Below, in pieces: positions 14,451 through 27,305 of a stretch of DNA of 38,897 bases. A program made the translations under genes and the position numbers. Position 1 is the first letter of the stretch; each line of letters starts with the position of its first letter. The notes beneath the pieces were generated by a model. The model saw nothing but the letters and a program-made list of their open reading frames with translations. It made no database searches and was not told the DNA's origin. The stretch spans positions 1-38,897 of the forward strand of contig NZ_MZMV01000063.1 in NCBI RefSeq assembly GCF_002210435.1, in the 5' to 3' direction. This DNA comes from Micromonospora wenchangensis (lineage in GTDB: Bacteria; Actinomycetota; Actinomycetes; Mycobacteriales; Micromonosporaceae).

Positions 14451-14480
14451 GGGAACGGGCAGACCGGGAACGGGCAGACC
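14451..14480 (+). repeat. 15-bp tandem repeat, two full copies
   Basis: GGGAACGGGCAGACC occurs at 14451-14465 and again at 14466-14480, and a third copy begins (GGGAA) at 14481 before diverging. It lies in non-coding spacer, and no function is evident. Confidence 0.75.
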
Positions 14481-14733
14481 GGGAAGGCGCCGCCCGGGAC
14501 CCAGCACCCGGATCAGCTCCGCGCCGCCCGGCTTCCCGCCGGTCGGTGGGTGGACGGTGGCCCATCCCCCGGGCGGACGGCAGGCTCCCCCGGCGGATGC
14601 GCAGGTGCGTCGCACGGGCACTGCGGGCCGGCCGCCGGGAGGGGGCCGGGCCCATCCTGGGCTGCGGGGAGCGGGCGGTCGCCGGCCCCGCCACGGGGGT
14701 CGATCGGTGCCGTCGCGGGGCCGGTGGCCGCCG

Positions 14734-14763
14734 TTGACCTCGGGGTGAGGAGTGTGGCAGCAT
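14734..14763 (+). promoter_or_regulatory. Candidate promoter of the cobalamin operon
   Basis: TTGACC (14734-14739) as -35 and CAGCAT (14758-14763) as a weak -10, with an 18-nt spacer, lie immediately before the conserved riboswitch core. Transcription would start near 14770, giving an RNA that begins at the aptamer. The -10 is a poor match, so the exact site is uncertain. Confidence 0.4.
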
Positions 14764-14930
14764 TCGCGGCCTGACGGCAGTGAAGGAAGTCGGTGTGATT
14801 CCGACGCGGTCCCGCCACTGTCACCGGGGAGCGATCCCCCCTCGTGGGTCACGACCGTGCGTGCACGGTTGGAAGGCCGGGGGTGAGCGTCGATCCGGGA
14901 GCCAGGATACTTCGGCCGTCGGAGAACCCC
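14750..14930 (+). promoter_or_regulatory. Cobalamin (B12) riboswitch
   Basis: The core GAAGGAAGTCGGTGTGATTC (14782-14801) is followed by CCGACGCGGTCCCGCCACTG (to 14820), the invariant aptamer segment of adenosylcobalamin riboswitches. The B12 box occurs as GAGCCAGGATAC at about 14899-14910. The stem AGTCGG...CCGAC is intact. The limits are estimates from conserved parts. It precedes cobN and should lower expression of the whole corrin operon when B12 is plentiful. The strong ribosome binding site of the 45-codon ORF comes about 37 nt after the B12 box, so control may act on translation of that ORF, on termination, or on both. Confidence 0.93.
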
Positions 14931-14957
14931 AGGGCGTGGACACCCGAGGAGGACCCG

Positions 14958-15095
14958 ATGACGCACCGCGTCACTGCCGACCCGATCACGGTCGGTGATT
15001 CCCGCATCACCGTCGAGCCCGCGCCGCCGCGTGCCCCCACCCCTCCCACCGTCGCCGGCCGTCGCCGGGGCGGTCGGCCTGCCACGTACCGCTGA
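14958..15095 (+). CDS. 45-residue ORF in the riboswitch leader
   Basis: An ATG at 14958 is preceded by AGGAGG (14947-14952) at 5-nt spacing, the best ribosome binding site around. The frame encodes 45 residues beginning MTHRVTADPITVGDSRITVE, then Pro/Ala/Arg-rich sequence, and stops 127 nt before cobN. I recognise no family; it lacks the histidines and membrane helix of CbtB-type cobalt proteins. It may be a leader peptide whose translation reports riboswitch state, or a small protein in its own right. cobN itself has only a weak ribosome binding site, so the strong site here is notable. Confidence 0.5.
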   Translation: MTHRVTADPITVGDSRITVEPAPPRAPTPPTVAGRRRGGRPATYR

Positions 15096-15111
15096 CGGCC
15101 GGTCCGGGGTG

Positions 15112-15128
15112 CCCCGCCGCAGGCGGGG
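15112..15128 (+). terminator. GC hairpin between leader ORF and cobN
   Basis: CCCCGCC (15112-15118), a 3-nt loop GCA, and GGCGGGG (15122-15128) form a tight 7-bp stem, 17 nt after the leader ORF stop and 95 nt before cobN. There is no U-tract. It could act as an attenuator or pausing hairpin in the riboswitch leader, or be chance in GC-rich DNA. Confidence 0.35.
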
Positions 15129-15222
15129 TGCGTCGTACCTCCGCCGCCGCTGACCGGCGTCCCTCCCGCCCCGCTCGGCCCGGCCCTGTGGTCGAGCCGG
15201 ACGTCACTCTCCGGAGCCGCAC

Positions 15223-18932
<3,710 letters not shown>

Positions 18933-18936
<4 letters not shown>

Positions 18937-21176
18937 CACCCCCGACCACAGTGGGCGGCTACCCCTTCTCGGCCGTGCTCGGGATGGACGACATGCGGCT
19001 GGCGCTGCTGCTCAACGCGGTCAGCCCGGCGATCGGCGGGGTGCTGGTGCGGGGCGAGAAGGGCACCGCCAAGTCCACCGCCGTGCGGGCCCTGGCCGCC
19101 CTGCTCCCGCCGGTGGACCGGGTCGCCGGGTGCCGGTTCGGCTGTGACCCGGCAGCCCCGGACCCGACCTGCCCGGACGGCCCGCACCCGGCCGCCGGGC
19201 CGGTGGAGCGTCGGCCGGCCCGGCTGGTGGAGCTGCCGGTCGGCGCCGCCGAGGACCGGGTGGTCGGCTCGCTGGACCTGGAGAAGGCCCTCGCCGAGGG
19301 GGTACGCGCCTTCGAGCCGGGCCTGCTCGCCGCCGCCCACCGGGGGGTGCTCTACGTCGACGAGGTGAACCTGCTCCACGACCACCTGGTCGACCTGCTC
19401 CTGGACGCCGCCGCGATGGGCCGCTGCCACGTCGAACGGGAGGGTGTCTCGGTCAGTCACGCCGCCCGGTTCCTGCTGGTGGGCACGATGAACCCGGAGG
19501 AGGGTGAGCTGCGCCCGCAGTTGCTCGACCGGTTCGGGCTCACCGTCGAGGTGGCCGCCAGCCGCGATCCGGTGGTCCGGGTGGAGGTGGTGCGCCGTCG
19601 GCTCGCCGCCGACGCGGACCCGGCCGGGTTCGCCGCCCGGTGGGCCGCCGCCGACGCCGAGGTGGCCGCCCGGGTGGCCGCCGCCCGGGACCGGCTCGAC
19701 CGGGTGCTGCTGCCCGACGGCGCGTTGCGGCAGATCGCCGAGGTCTGCGCCGCGTTCGACGTGGACGGGATGCGTGCCGACATCGTCACCGCCCGGACCG
19801 CCGTCGCGCACGCCGCCTGGCAGGGCCGGGACCGGGTGACCGCCGACGACGTCCGGGTCGCCGCCCGGCTGGCCCTGCCGCACCGCCGTCGCCGCGACCC
19901 GTTCGACACCCCGGGCCTGGACGAGAAGCGCCTCGACGAGGCGTTGCAGCGGGCCCGCGACGAGCACCCCGACGACGATCCGCCGGACACCGGCCCGAGC
20001 GGTCCGGGTGACCCCGGCGGCCCCGACGGCGGCGGACCGGGTGGCCCCTCGGCGGGCGGCCCCGGCGGCGGGTCCGGTCCACAGCCACCGGACGGTGGCC
20101 CACCCGATGCCGCCGGTGGGCCGCAGGACGCCGGTGGGTCGCCCGACCACGACCCGCCCGCCCGGACCGGCCCGACCTCCCCGCCGGCCGTGGACGACAG
20201 GTGGCCGGACCGCGCCGCCGCCGGCGGACCGGACGCCGGCGACCGGTCGGGACGCCCCGACGACGGGTCGGCCGACCACGCCGGTGCCCGTCCCGGACGG
20301 CCCGGCCAGGGCGGCACCGCGAACCCGGGTGACCCGGCGGGCGTCGGCTCGGTGGCCGTACCGCAGCGGGGGTTGACGGCCCGGTTGTTCACCGCGCCGG
20401 GGGTCGGCGACGGGGTGCCCGGCCGGCGGTCGCGGGCCCGGACCGGGCGCGGGCGGACCACCGGGGCCCGGGTGCCCGCCGGCCGGCCGACCGCGGTGCA
20501 CCTGCCGGCGACCCTGCGCGCCGCCGCCCCGCACCAGGCCCGGCGGGGACGGTGCGACGGCCGGCTGCTGCTGCGCCCCGACGACCTGCGGGAGGCGGTC
20601 CGGGAGGGCCGCGAGGGCAACCTGGTGCTGTTCGTCGTCGACGCCAGCGGGTCGATGGGCGCGCGGCAGCGGATGTCGGCGGTCAAGGGCGCGGTGCTGG
20701 CCCTGCTCACCGACGCCTACCAGCGGCGGGACACGGTGGCGGTGGTCGCCTTCCGGGGTGCCGGCGCGCAGGTGCTGCTGCCGGCCACCTCCTCGGTGCT
20801 GGCCGCGTCGGCGCGGCTGGCCGAGTTGCCCACCGGCGGGCGTACCCCGCTGGCGGAGGGGTTGCTCGCCGCCGCCGACCTGCTGCGGGTGCAGCGGCTT
20901 CGGGACCCGCGACGGCGTCCGCTGGTGCTGGTCGTCACCGACGGCCGGGCCACCGCCGGGCACCGGCCGCTGGAGCGGTCGGCACGCGCGGCGGCCGTGC
21001 TCGCCGCCACCGGCGCGCCCTGCGTCGTGGTGGACTGTGAGTCCGGCCCGGTGCGGCTGCACCTGGCCCACCGGCTGGCCGGTCAGCTCGGCGCGGCCCA
21101 CCACCGCCTGGACACGGTCACCGCCGACCCGCTGGCCGGGCTCGCCACCGTCGGAGCGAATCGGAGCGTGCGCTGA
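18933..21176 (+). CDS. ChlI-ChlD fused chelatase ATPase / VWA protein
   Basis: A 747-residue AAA+ and von Willebrand A fusion of the magnesium/cobalt chelatase type. The N-terminal ATPase shows Walker A GEKGTAKST (41-49), a Cys-containing insert (67-80), LYVDEVNLL as Walker B (140-148), and LVGTMNPEEGELRPQLLDRFGL (182-203, sensor and arginine finger region). Residues about 345-475 are a long Gly/Pro/Asp-rich disordered linker. The C-terminal VWA domain has the metal site DASGS (570-574) and TGGRTPLAEGL. It should drive cobalt insertion by CobN, replacing CobST. GTG 18933 gives a 4-nt overlap with cobN. A role in magnesium chelation is unlikely, as there are no chlorophyll genes. Confidence 0.9.
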
Positions 21177-21787
21177 TGCCGCAGGGGAAACCGGAACACG
21201 TGCCCGCCGACGGGTTGACCACCCGGCAGCGGCGGCACCGCCCGTTGACCATCGTGCACACCGGGCAGATGAAGGGGAAGTCGACGGCGGCGTTCGGGCT
21301 GGCGCTGCGGGCCTGGACGGCCGGGCTGCCGATCGGGGTGTTCCAGTTCGTCAAGAGCGCCAAGTGGCGGGTGGGCGAGGAGAACGCCTTCCGGGCCCTG
21401 GGGCAGGTGCACGCCGACACCGGGCAGGGCGCGCCGGTCGCCTGGCACAAGATGGGCGAGGGCTGGTCGTGGATCCAGCGCGGCGGCGACGGCGACCACG
21501 CCGCCGACGCCCTGGAGGGCTGGCGGCAGATCCAGCGTGACCTGGCCGCCCAACGCTACGGCCTGTACGTCCTCGACGAGTTCACCTACCCGATGAAGTG
21601 GGGCTGGGTGGACGTCGACGAGGTGGTCGACACCCTCACCCACCGGCCCGGCTTCCAGCACGTGGTGATCACCGGCCGGGACGCCGACCCGCGACTGGTC
21701 GCCGCGGCCGACCTGGTCGCCGAACTGACCAAGGTCAAGCACCCGATGGACGCCGGCCAGAAGGGCCAGAAGGGCATCGAGTGGTGA
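21176..21787 (+). CDS. cobO: Cob(I)yrinic acid a,c-diamide adenosyltransferase CobO
   Basis: A 203-residue CobO/CobA-type corrinoid adenosyltransferase. It transfers the adenosyl group of ATP to reduced cobalt. The modified P-loop TGQMKGKST (29-37) is characteristic, followed by VFQFVKSAKWRVGEENAF, WSWIQRGGDGDH, YVLDEFTYPMKWGWVD and VVITGRDADPRLVAAADLVAELTKVKHPMDAGQKGQKGIEW at the end, all standard. The ATG overlaps the upstream TGA by one base (TGATG). The first 22 residues form a polar extension. Confidence 0.95.
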   Translation: MPQGKPEHVPADGLTTRQRRHRPLTIVHTGQMKGKSTAAFGLALRAWTAGLPIGVFQFVKSAKWRVGEENAFRALGQVHADTGQGAPVAWHKMGEGWSWIQRGGDGDHAADALEGWRQIQRDLAAQRYGLYVLDEFTYPMKWGWVDVDEVVDTLTHRPGFQHVVITGRDADPRLVAAADLVAELTKVKHPMDAGQKGQKGIEW

Positions 21788-23241
21788 CCGGACCGACCCG
21801 CCGCACCGACCAGCGCCGCCCGCCGGGCAACGCGCCGGCCGGTCACCCGGGCGGCACCGCGCCGGGCGTGCCGCCGTCCGGCGCGCCGACCGGTCCGTGG
21901 GCGCTGCCCCGGCTGGTGGTCGCCGCCCCGGCCAGCGGGCACGGCAAGACCACGGTCGCCACCGGACTGCTCGCCGCGCTGCGCCGCCGGGGCCTCACGG
22001 TCAGCCCGCACAAGGTCGGCCCCGACTACATCGACCCCGGCTACCACGCGCTCGCCGCCGGCCGTCCCGGCCGCAACCTCGACCCGTGGCTGGTCGGGGA
22101 AGAGCTGATCGCCCCGCTGCTGCGGCACGGCGCGAGCGTCCCCACGCCCGCCGACGTCGCCGTGGTGGAGGGGGTGATGGGGCTGCACGACGGCGCGGTC
22201 GGCCGGGGCGGCTACGCGTCCACCGCGCACGTCGCCACGCTGCTCGACGCGCCGGTGCTGCTGGTCCTGGACACCACCGCGCAGGGCCGGTCGGCCGCCG
22301 CGCTGGTGCTCGGCATGCGCGCCTTCGACCCGGCGGTACGGGTCGGCGGGGTGATCCTCAACCGGGTCGGCTCGCCCCGGCACGAGACCCTGCTGCGCGA
22401 CGCGCTCGCCGAGGTGGGCGTACCGGTGCTGGGGGCGGTGACCCGGGCCGTCGAGGTGGCCGCGCCGGCCCGCCACCTGGGGCTGGTGCCGGTCGCCGAA
22501 CGGGCGCCGGAGTCACTGGCCGTCGTCGACGCGCTCGCCGGGCTGGTCGAGGCCACCGTCGACCTCGACGCCGTGCTCGACCTGGCGCGCAGCGCCCCGC
22601 CGCTGACCGTGGACGGCTGGGACCCGGGCGTCGCCGTCGGGGGACCGGCCGGCGGGGACCGACCGGTCGTCGCGGTCGCCGCCGGTGCCGCCTTCACCTT
22701 CTCGTACGCCGAGACGGCCGAACTGCTCACCGCCGCCGGCGCGACCGTGGCCCCGTTCGACCCGCTGGCCGACCCGGCGCTGCCCGCCGGCACCCGGGCC
22801 GTGGTCATCGGCGGTGGCTTCCCCGAGGTGCACGTCGAGGCGTTGAGCGACAACACCGGGCTCCGCGCCGAGCTGGCCGGCTTTACCGGGCCGGTGGTCG
22901 CCGAGTGCGCCGGGCTGCTCTACCTCGGCCGTTCCCTGGACGGGGTGCCGATGTGCGGGCGGCTCGACCACCACGCCCGGATGACCGGCCGGCTCACCCT
23001 CGGCTACCGCGACGCGGTCGCCACCACCGACTCCCCGGTCCACGCCGCCGGTGAGCGGGTACGCGGCCACGAGTTCCACCGCACCGTCACCGACCCCGGG
23101 CACGGCGACCGGCCCGCCTGGCGGTGGGACGGCACCGACCACGGTTTCGTCGCCGGGCGGGTGCACGCCTCCTACCTGCACACCCACTGGGCGGGCCACC
23201 CCCGCACCGCCCGCCGCCTGGTCGAGGCGGCGGCCCGGTGA
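21784..23241 (+). CDS. cobB: Cobyrinate / hydrogenobyrinate a,c-diamide synthase CobB
   Basis: A 485-residue glutamine-dependent amidotransferase that amidates the a and c side chains of the corrin. The N-terminal ATP-binding domain has APASGHGKTTVATGLL (49-64), SPHKVGPDYIDPGYH and VVEGVMGLHDG. The C-terminal class I glutaminase-like domain has the nucleophile Cys375 in VVAECAGLLYLGRSLDG and RGHEFHRT with the HASYLHTHW end. GTG 21784 gives the usual 4-nt overlap; GTG 21781 is also possible. Residues 1-40 are a Pro/Gly-rich leader. Confidence 0.94.
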   Translation: MTGPTRRTDQRRPPGNAPAGHPGGTAPGVPPSGAPTGPWALPRLVVAAPASGHGKTTVATGLLAALRRRGLTVSPHKVGPDYIDPGYHALAAGRPGRNLDPWLVGEELIAPLLRHGASVPTPADVAVVEGVMGLHDGAVGRGGYASTAHVATLLDAPVLLVLDTTAQGRSAAALVLGMRAFDPAVRVGGVILNRVGSPRHETLLRDALAEVGVPVLGAVTRAVEVAAPARHLGLVPVAERAPESLAVVDALAGLVEATVDLDAVLDLARSAPPLTVDGWDPGVAVGGPAGGDRPVVAVAAGAAFTFSYAETAELLTAAGATVAPFDPLADPALPAGTRAVVIGGGFPEVHVEALSDNTGLRAELAGFTGPVVAECAGLLYLGRSLDGVPMCGRLDHHARMTGRLTLGYRDAVATTDSPVHAAGERVRGHEFHRTVTDPGHGDRPAWRWDGTDHGFVAGRVHASYLHTHWAGHPRTARRLVEAAAR

Positions 23242-24050
23242 CCGGCACCGGTGCGGACGACCCGCGAGACTCCGGAGTCGACCCGGGCCGGGCCGCGCCG
23301 ACGGACCCCGCCACGCTGACCGGGGTGGGGGTCGGGCCGGGGGACCCGGAACTGCTCACCCTCAGGGCGGTGCGGGTGCTGGCCGAGGCCGACCTGGTGG
23401 TCGTACCGGTGCTGGACCGGCTGGCGGCGGACCCGGCGACGCCGGCCGGCCGGGCCGAGACGACAGTCCGCGCGCACGTGCCGGCGGACCGGCTGCGCCG
23501 GCTGCCGTTCGCCCTGGAGGACCGGGGCGGGGTGACCGCGCGCCGGGAGGCCGCCTGGGACGCCGCCGCCCGTGCCGTCGTCGACGCGTTCGACGCCGGG
23601 GCCCGCTCGGTCGCGTTCGCCACCATCGGCGACCCCAACGTCTACTCCACCTTCACCTACCTGGCCGACGGGGTCCGCGCGCTGCGGCCGACGGTACGGC
23701 TGCGCACCGTGCCCGGCGTCACCGCCATGCAGGAGCTGGCCGCCCGCAGCGGCGTCCCGCTGTGCCAGGGGCGGGAGCCGCTGACCCTGCTGCCGGCCAC
23801 CGCCGGCCCGACGCCGGTCGCCGACGCCCTCGCCGGGCCCGGCACCGTGGTGGTCTACAAGGGCTGGCGGCGGCACCGGGAACTCGTCGACGAGCTGCGC
23901 CGGCACGACCGGCTCGACGACGCGGTCCTCGGCTGCGGCCTCGGCCTGCCCGACGAACGGATCGGGCCGGTCGGCCCGGACGACGAGCTGCCCTACCTGT
24001 CGACGCTGCTGGTCCCGGCCCGCCGGGACCGGCGGGGAGGAAAACTGTGA
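23238..24050 (+). CDS. cobI: Precorrin-2 C20-methyltransferase
   Basis: A 270-residue SAM-dependent methyltransferase of the tetrapyrrole class. GVGVGPGDPELLTLRAVRVL (residues 28-47) is the conserved N-terminal strand and loop, followed by VAFATIGDPNVYSTFTYLAD and VPGVTAMQELAARSGVPL, both specific for CobI/CbiL. It methylates C20 of precorrin-2 to give precorrin-3A. GTG 23238 overlaps the cobB stop by 4 nt; the first 25 residues are a poorly conserved extension. CobI here is separate from CobJ, unlike the CobIJ fusion of mycobacteria. Confidence 0.92.
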   Translation: MTGTGADDPRDSGVDPGRAAPTDPATLTGVGVGPGDPELLTLRAVRVLAEADLVVVPVLDRLAADPATPAGRAETTVRAHVPADRLRRLPFALEDRGGVTARREAAWDAAARAVVDAFDAGARSVAFATIGDPNVYSTFTYLADGVRALRPTVRLRTVPGVTAMQELAARSGVPLCQGREPLTLLPATAGPTPVADALAGPGTVVVYKGWRRHRELVDELRRHDRLDDAVLGCGLGLPDERIGPVGPDDELPYLSTLLVPARRDRRGGKL

Positions 24051-24874
24051 CGTCCACCGGAAAGGTGTGGTTCGTGGGGGCCGGTCCCGGCGCCGCCGAT
24101 TTGCTCACCCTGCGTGCCGCCCGGGTGATCGCCGACGCCGACGTGGTGATCTGGGCGGCCAGCCTGGTGCACGCGGACGTGCTGGCCCACGCCCGGCCCG
24201 ACGCCGAGATCGTCGACTCGTCGCAGCTGCCCATCGAGGGGGTGCTGCCGCTGTACCGGCGGGCCGCCGCCGACGGGCTCACCGTGGCCCGGATCCACTC
24301 CGGCGACCCGGCGCTGTGGGGTGCCGTGCAGGAGCAGCTCGACCTGTGCCGGGCCCTCGACCTGGCCGTGGAGATCGTCCCCGGGGTGTCCTCGTTCACC
24401 GCAGTCGCCGCCATCGTCGGCCGGGAACTGACCATCCCCGAGGTGGCCCAGTCGGTGATCCTCACCCGGCTGGAGGGCGGCAAGACGCCGATGCCGGCGG
24501 GGGAGCGGGTCCGCGACTTCGCCCGGCACGGCACCACCATGGCGCTGTTCCTGTCCGCCGCCCGCGCCGGGCAGGCCCAGACCGAACTGCTCGCCGGCGG
24601 CTACCCGGCCGACACCCCGGTCGTGGTGGCCTACCAGGCGACCTGGCCGGACGAACTGGTGGTGCGGTGCGCCCTCGGCGACCTGGCGGCCACCGTCAAG
24701 GAACACCGGTTGTGGAAGCACACGCTGTTCCTGGTCGGGCCGGCGCTGGCCGCCACCGGCACCCGGTCGCACCTCTACCACCCCGGGCACTTCCACACCT
24801 TCCGCCGGGCCGAGCCGGCCGCCCGCGCCGAGCTGCGCCGGTCCCGGGCCGCCGTGGAGGACGCCACACCGTGA
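24047..24874 (+). CDS. cobM: Precorrin-4 C11-methyltransferase
   Basis: A 275-residue SAM-dependent methyltransferase. VWFVGAGPGAADLLTLRAARVI (7-28), DVVIWAASLVHADVL, VARIHSGDPALWGAVQEQ, VPGVSSFTAVAAIVGRELTIPE and the VILTRLEGGKTPMP segment are diagnostic for CobM/CbiF. It methylates C11. The start is GTG 24047, a 4-nt overlap, with GGGGAGG about 9 nt before it. Residues after 245 are a short charged tail. Confidence 0.94.
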   Translation: MTSTGKVWFVGAGPGAADLLTLRAARVIADADVVIWAASLVHADVLAHARPDAEIVDSSQLPIEGVLPLYRRAAADGLTVARIHSGDPALWGAVQEQLDLCRALDLAVEIVPGVSSFTAVAAIVGRELTIPEVAQSVILTRLEGGKTPMPAGERVRDFARHGTTMALFLSAARAGQAQTELLAGGYPADTPVVVAYQATWPDELVVRCALGDLAATVKEHRLWKHTLFLVGPALAATGTRSHLYHPGHFHTFRRAEPAARAELRRSRAAVEDATP

Positions 24875-26022
24875 CGTACGCCGAGCCGCCGCTGCGCGAG
24901 CCGGACCTGCCGCGTACCGCGAAGGTCCGGCCGGTGGCGTTGCGTACCGGCTGGACCACCGGCGCGTGCGCGACGGCGGCGGCGAAGGCGGCGGTGACCG
25001 CCCTGCTCACCGGCGTACCCGCCGAGGAGGTGGAGATCGGGCTGCCCGCCGGCCGGCGGGTGACCTTCCCGGTGGCCCGCTGCGACCTGACGCCGTCGCC
25101 CGAGCCGCGGGCGGAGGCGGTGGTGGTCAAGGACGCCGGGGACGACCCGGACGTCACCCACGGCGCGCACCTCACCGCCACCGTCGGTTGGCGGCCCCGG
25201 CCCGGCCTGGAACTCGCCGGTGGGGACGGCGTCGGCACCGTCACCCGCCCCGGGCTCGGCCTCGCCGTCGGCGGGCCGGCCATCAACGACACCCCCCGCC
25301 GGATGATCGGCCAGGCCGTCGCCGAGGTGGTCGACCTGACCGAGGTGGGCGTCCGGGTGGTGATCAGCGTGCCGGGTGGTGAGGTGATGGCCCGCAAGAC
25401 CACCAACCGACGCCTCGGCATCGTCGGCGGCATCTCGATCCTCGGTACCACCGGCGTCGTCCGGCCGTTCTCCACCGCCTCCTGGCGGGCCAGTGTGGTG
25501 CAGGCGGTGCACGTGATGGCCGCCCAGGGGCAGCGGACCGTGGTGCTGTGCACCGGCGGGCGCACCGAACGGGCCGCCCGCGCGCTGCTGCCGGAGCTGC
25601 CCGAGGTGTGTTTCGTCGAGGTCGGCGACTTCACCGGCGCGGCCGTCACCGCCGCCGTGGGCGACGCGATGACCGGGGTGGTCTTCGTCGGGATGGCCGG
25701 CAAGCTGGCCAAACTCGCCGCCGGCATCCTGATGACCCACTACACCCGGTCGAAGGTGGACCTGTCGCTGCTCGGCGCGGTCACCGCCGAGGCCGGTGGC
25801 GACGCCGACCTGGTGGCGGCGGTGCTGGCGGCGAACACCGGCCGGCACGCCTACGAGCTGTGGGAGGCCGCCGGGCTGCTGCGCCCCGCCGGTGACCTGC
25901 TCTGCGACCGGGTCCGCCAGGTGCTGCGCCGCTTCGCCGGGCCGACGCTCACCGTCGACGTGGCGATGGTCGACTTCACCGGCGACCACCTGGTCGCCTC
26001 CTCCGGCCGGTGGCCGGCGTGA
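24871..26022 (+). CDS. cbiD: Cobalt-precorrin-5B C1-methyltransferase CbiD
   Basis: A 383-residue CbiD, the C1-methyltransferase that in this route replaces CobF. The hallmark RTGWTTGACATAAAKAA lies at residues 25-41, followed by VVVKDAGDDPDVTHGA, TRPGLGLAVGGPAINDTPRRMI and KTTNRRLGIVGGISILGTTGVVRPFS. The GTG at 24871 overlaps cobM by 4 nt. CbiD is usually listed with the anaerobic pathway, yet the operon also carries cobN, so this organism has a mixed pathway. No cobF is visible. Confidence 0.95.
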   Translation: MTYAEPPLREPDLPRTAKVRPVALRTGWTTGACATAAAKAAVTALLTGVPAEEVEIGLPAGRRVTFPVARCDLTPSPEPRAEAVVVKDAGDDPDVTHGAHLTATVGWRPRPGLELAGGDGVGTVTRPGLGLAVGGPAINDTPRRMIGQAVAEVVDLTEVGVRVVISVPGGEVMARKTTNRRLGIVGGISILGTTGVVRPFSTASWRASVVQAVHVMAAQGQRTVVLCTGGRTERAARALLPELPEVCFVEVGDFTGAAVTAAVGDAMTGVVFVGMAGKLAKLAAGILMTHYTRSKVDLSLLGAVTAEAGGDADLVAAVLAANTGRHAYELWEAAGLLRPAGDLLCDRVRQVLRRFAGPTLTVDVAMVDFTGDHLVASSGRWPA

Positions 26023-27305
26023 CGCGCCCGCAGCCGCTTCCCGGCCCGGCCCCGGTCGTCGGGGTGCCGGAGCCGGTCGCGGTGCTGGGGATGGACGCGG
26101 CCGGCCGGCCACTGCCGCCGCCGGCGCTCGCCGCTCTGGCCGGGGCCGGGCTGGTCGTCGGGGCGGCCCGGCACCTGGCCGCCGTGCCGGTGCCGGCCGG
26201 CGTCGACACCGTCACCCTCGGGGCGCTCGCCCCGGCGGTGACGCGGCTCGCCGCCGCGCACGCCGCCGGGGTCCCGGCCGTGGTGCTGGCCAGCGGCGAC
26301 CCCGGCCTGTTCGGCGTGGTACGCCGGCTGCGCGCCGCCGCGCTGCCGGTCCGGGTGCTGCCGGCGGTGTCCAGCGTGGCCGCCGCGTTCGCCCGCGCCG
26401 GGCTCGACTGGGACGGCGCGGTGGTGGTCACCGCCCACGGCCGGGAGTTGGGCCCAGCGCTGAATGCCTGCCGGGCGCTGCCCGCCGTCGCGGTGCTGAC
26501 CGCGCCGGACGCCGGGGCGGCCGAGATCGGGGCCGGGCTGGCCGGCTGGTCCCGCCGTCTGCTGGTGGCCGAGCACCTCGGGACCCCCGCCGAGCGGGTC
26601 ACCTGGGTCAGCCCCGAACAGGCGGCCGGCCACCGCTGGGCCGACCCGCACGTCCTGCTCAGCCTCGCCGGTGCGGCCGACGACGCCGGGGCGACGCCCG
26701 CCGGTCCGGGCGGTGCGGCCGGGCCGGTGCGCGGCGACAACCAGCCGGCCGCCGCGCCCGCCGCCGGCTGGGCGCTGCCCGAGTCCGCGTACCGGCACCG
26801 GGACTCGATGATCACGAAGGCCGAGGTGCGGGCGCTGGCCGTCGCCCGGCTGCGGCCCCGGCTCGGTCGACTGGTCTGGGACGTCGGCGCGGGCAGCGGC
26901 TCGGTAGGCATCGAGTGTGCGCTGCTCGGCGCGGCGGTGATCGCCGTGGAACGGGATCCCACCGCACCGGTCGCCGGCAACGCCGCCCGGCACGGCGTCG
27001 ACGTCCGGGTGGTGACCGGTGACGCGCCGGCGGTCCTGGCCGGACTGCCCGATCCGGATGCCGTCTTCGTCGGCGGTGGCGGGACCGACGTGCTGACCGC
27101 CGTCGCCGACCGCCGCCCCGACCGGGTGGTGGTCACCCTCGCCGCCCTGGACCGGGTGGCCCCGGCCGTGCACCTGCTGCGCGCCGCCGGCTACACGGTG
27201 ACCGGCAGCCAGCTCGCCGCCGCCCGCCTCGCCGACCTGCCCGGCGGGTCCGTCCGCCTCGCGGCCACCAACCCGGTGGTCGTCCTCACCGGGGAGCGCC
27301 CGTGA
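26019..27305 (+). CDS. cobL: Precorrin-6Y C5,15-methyltransferase (decarboxylating), CbiE-CbiT fusion
   Basis: A 428-residue bifunctional enzyme. Residues about 15-215 are the CbiE tetrapyrrole methylase (VLGMDAAG..., VVLASGDPGLFGVVRRL, PAVSSVAAAFARAGLDWDG). An Ala/Gly/Pro linker at about 220-250 leads to the CbiT domain, with ESAYRHRDSMITKAEVRALA and the SAM motif LVWDVGAGSGSVGIECALLG. It methylates C5 and C15 and decarboxylates the C12 acetate. I chose GTG 26019 for its 4-nt overlap with cbiD, as at neighbouring junctions; GTG 26010 would add three residues. Confidence 0.93.
   Translation: MTRPQPLPGPAPVVGVPEPVAVLGMDAAGRPLPPPALAALAGAGLVVGAARHLAAVPVPAGVDTVTLGALAPAVTRLAAAHAAGVPAVVLASGDPGLFGVVRRLRAAALPVRVLPAVSSVAAAFARAGLDWDGAVVVTAHGRELGPALNACRALPAVAVLTAPDAGAAEIGAGLAGWSRRLLVAEHLGTPAERVTWVSPEQAAGHRWADPHVLLSLAGAADDAGATPAGPGGAAGPVRGDNQPAAAPAAGWALPESAYRHRDSMITKAEVRALAVARLRPRLGRLVWDVGAGSGSVGIECALLGAAVIAVERDPTAPVAGNAARHGVDVRVVTGDAPAVLAGLPDPDAVFVGGGGTDVLTAVADRRPDRVVVTLAALDRVAPAVHLLRAAGYTVTGSQLAAARLADLPGGSVRLAATNPVVVLTGERP

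Larger units (their letters stand above)
14014..14733. other. Long GC-rich spacer before the cobalamin leader
   Basis: A 720-nt stretch without a convincing gene: every open frame is short, overlaps others, and has Arg/Gly/Pro-rich shadow composition. It contains two inverted 14-mers (14157-14170 and 14407-14420) and a 15-bp tandem repeat (14451-14480). The segment 14255-14310 has imperfect G/T-rich repeats around GGCACCGGG and GGTACCAGGG. It may be eroded mobile DNA or a long untranslated region; nothing here shows which. Confidence 0.5.

Noticed and set aside
14412..14966. 184-codon minus-strand frame across the spacer and riboswitch
   Set aside because: It runs antisense through the riboswitch, is Pro/Arg/Gly-rich, and contains the tandem 15-bp repeat as PGLPV units. 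No domain or ribosome binding site supports it.
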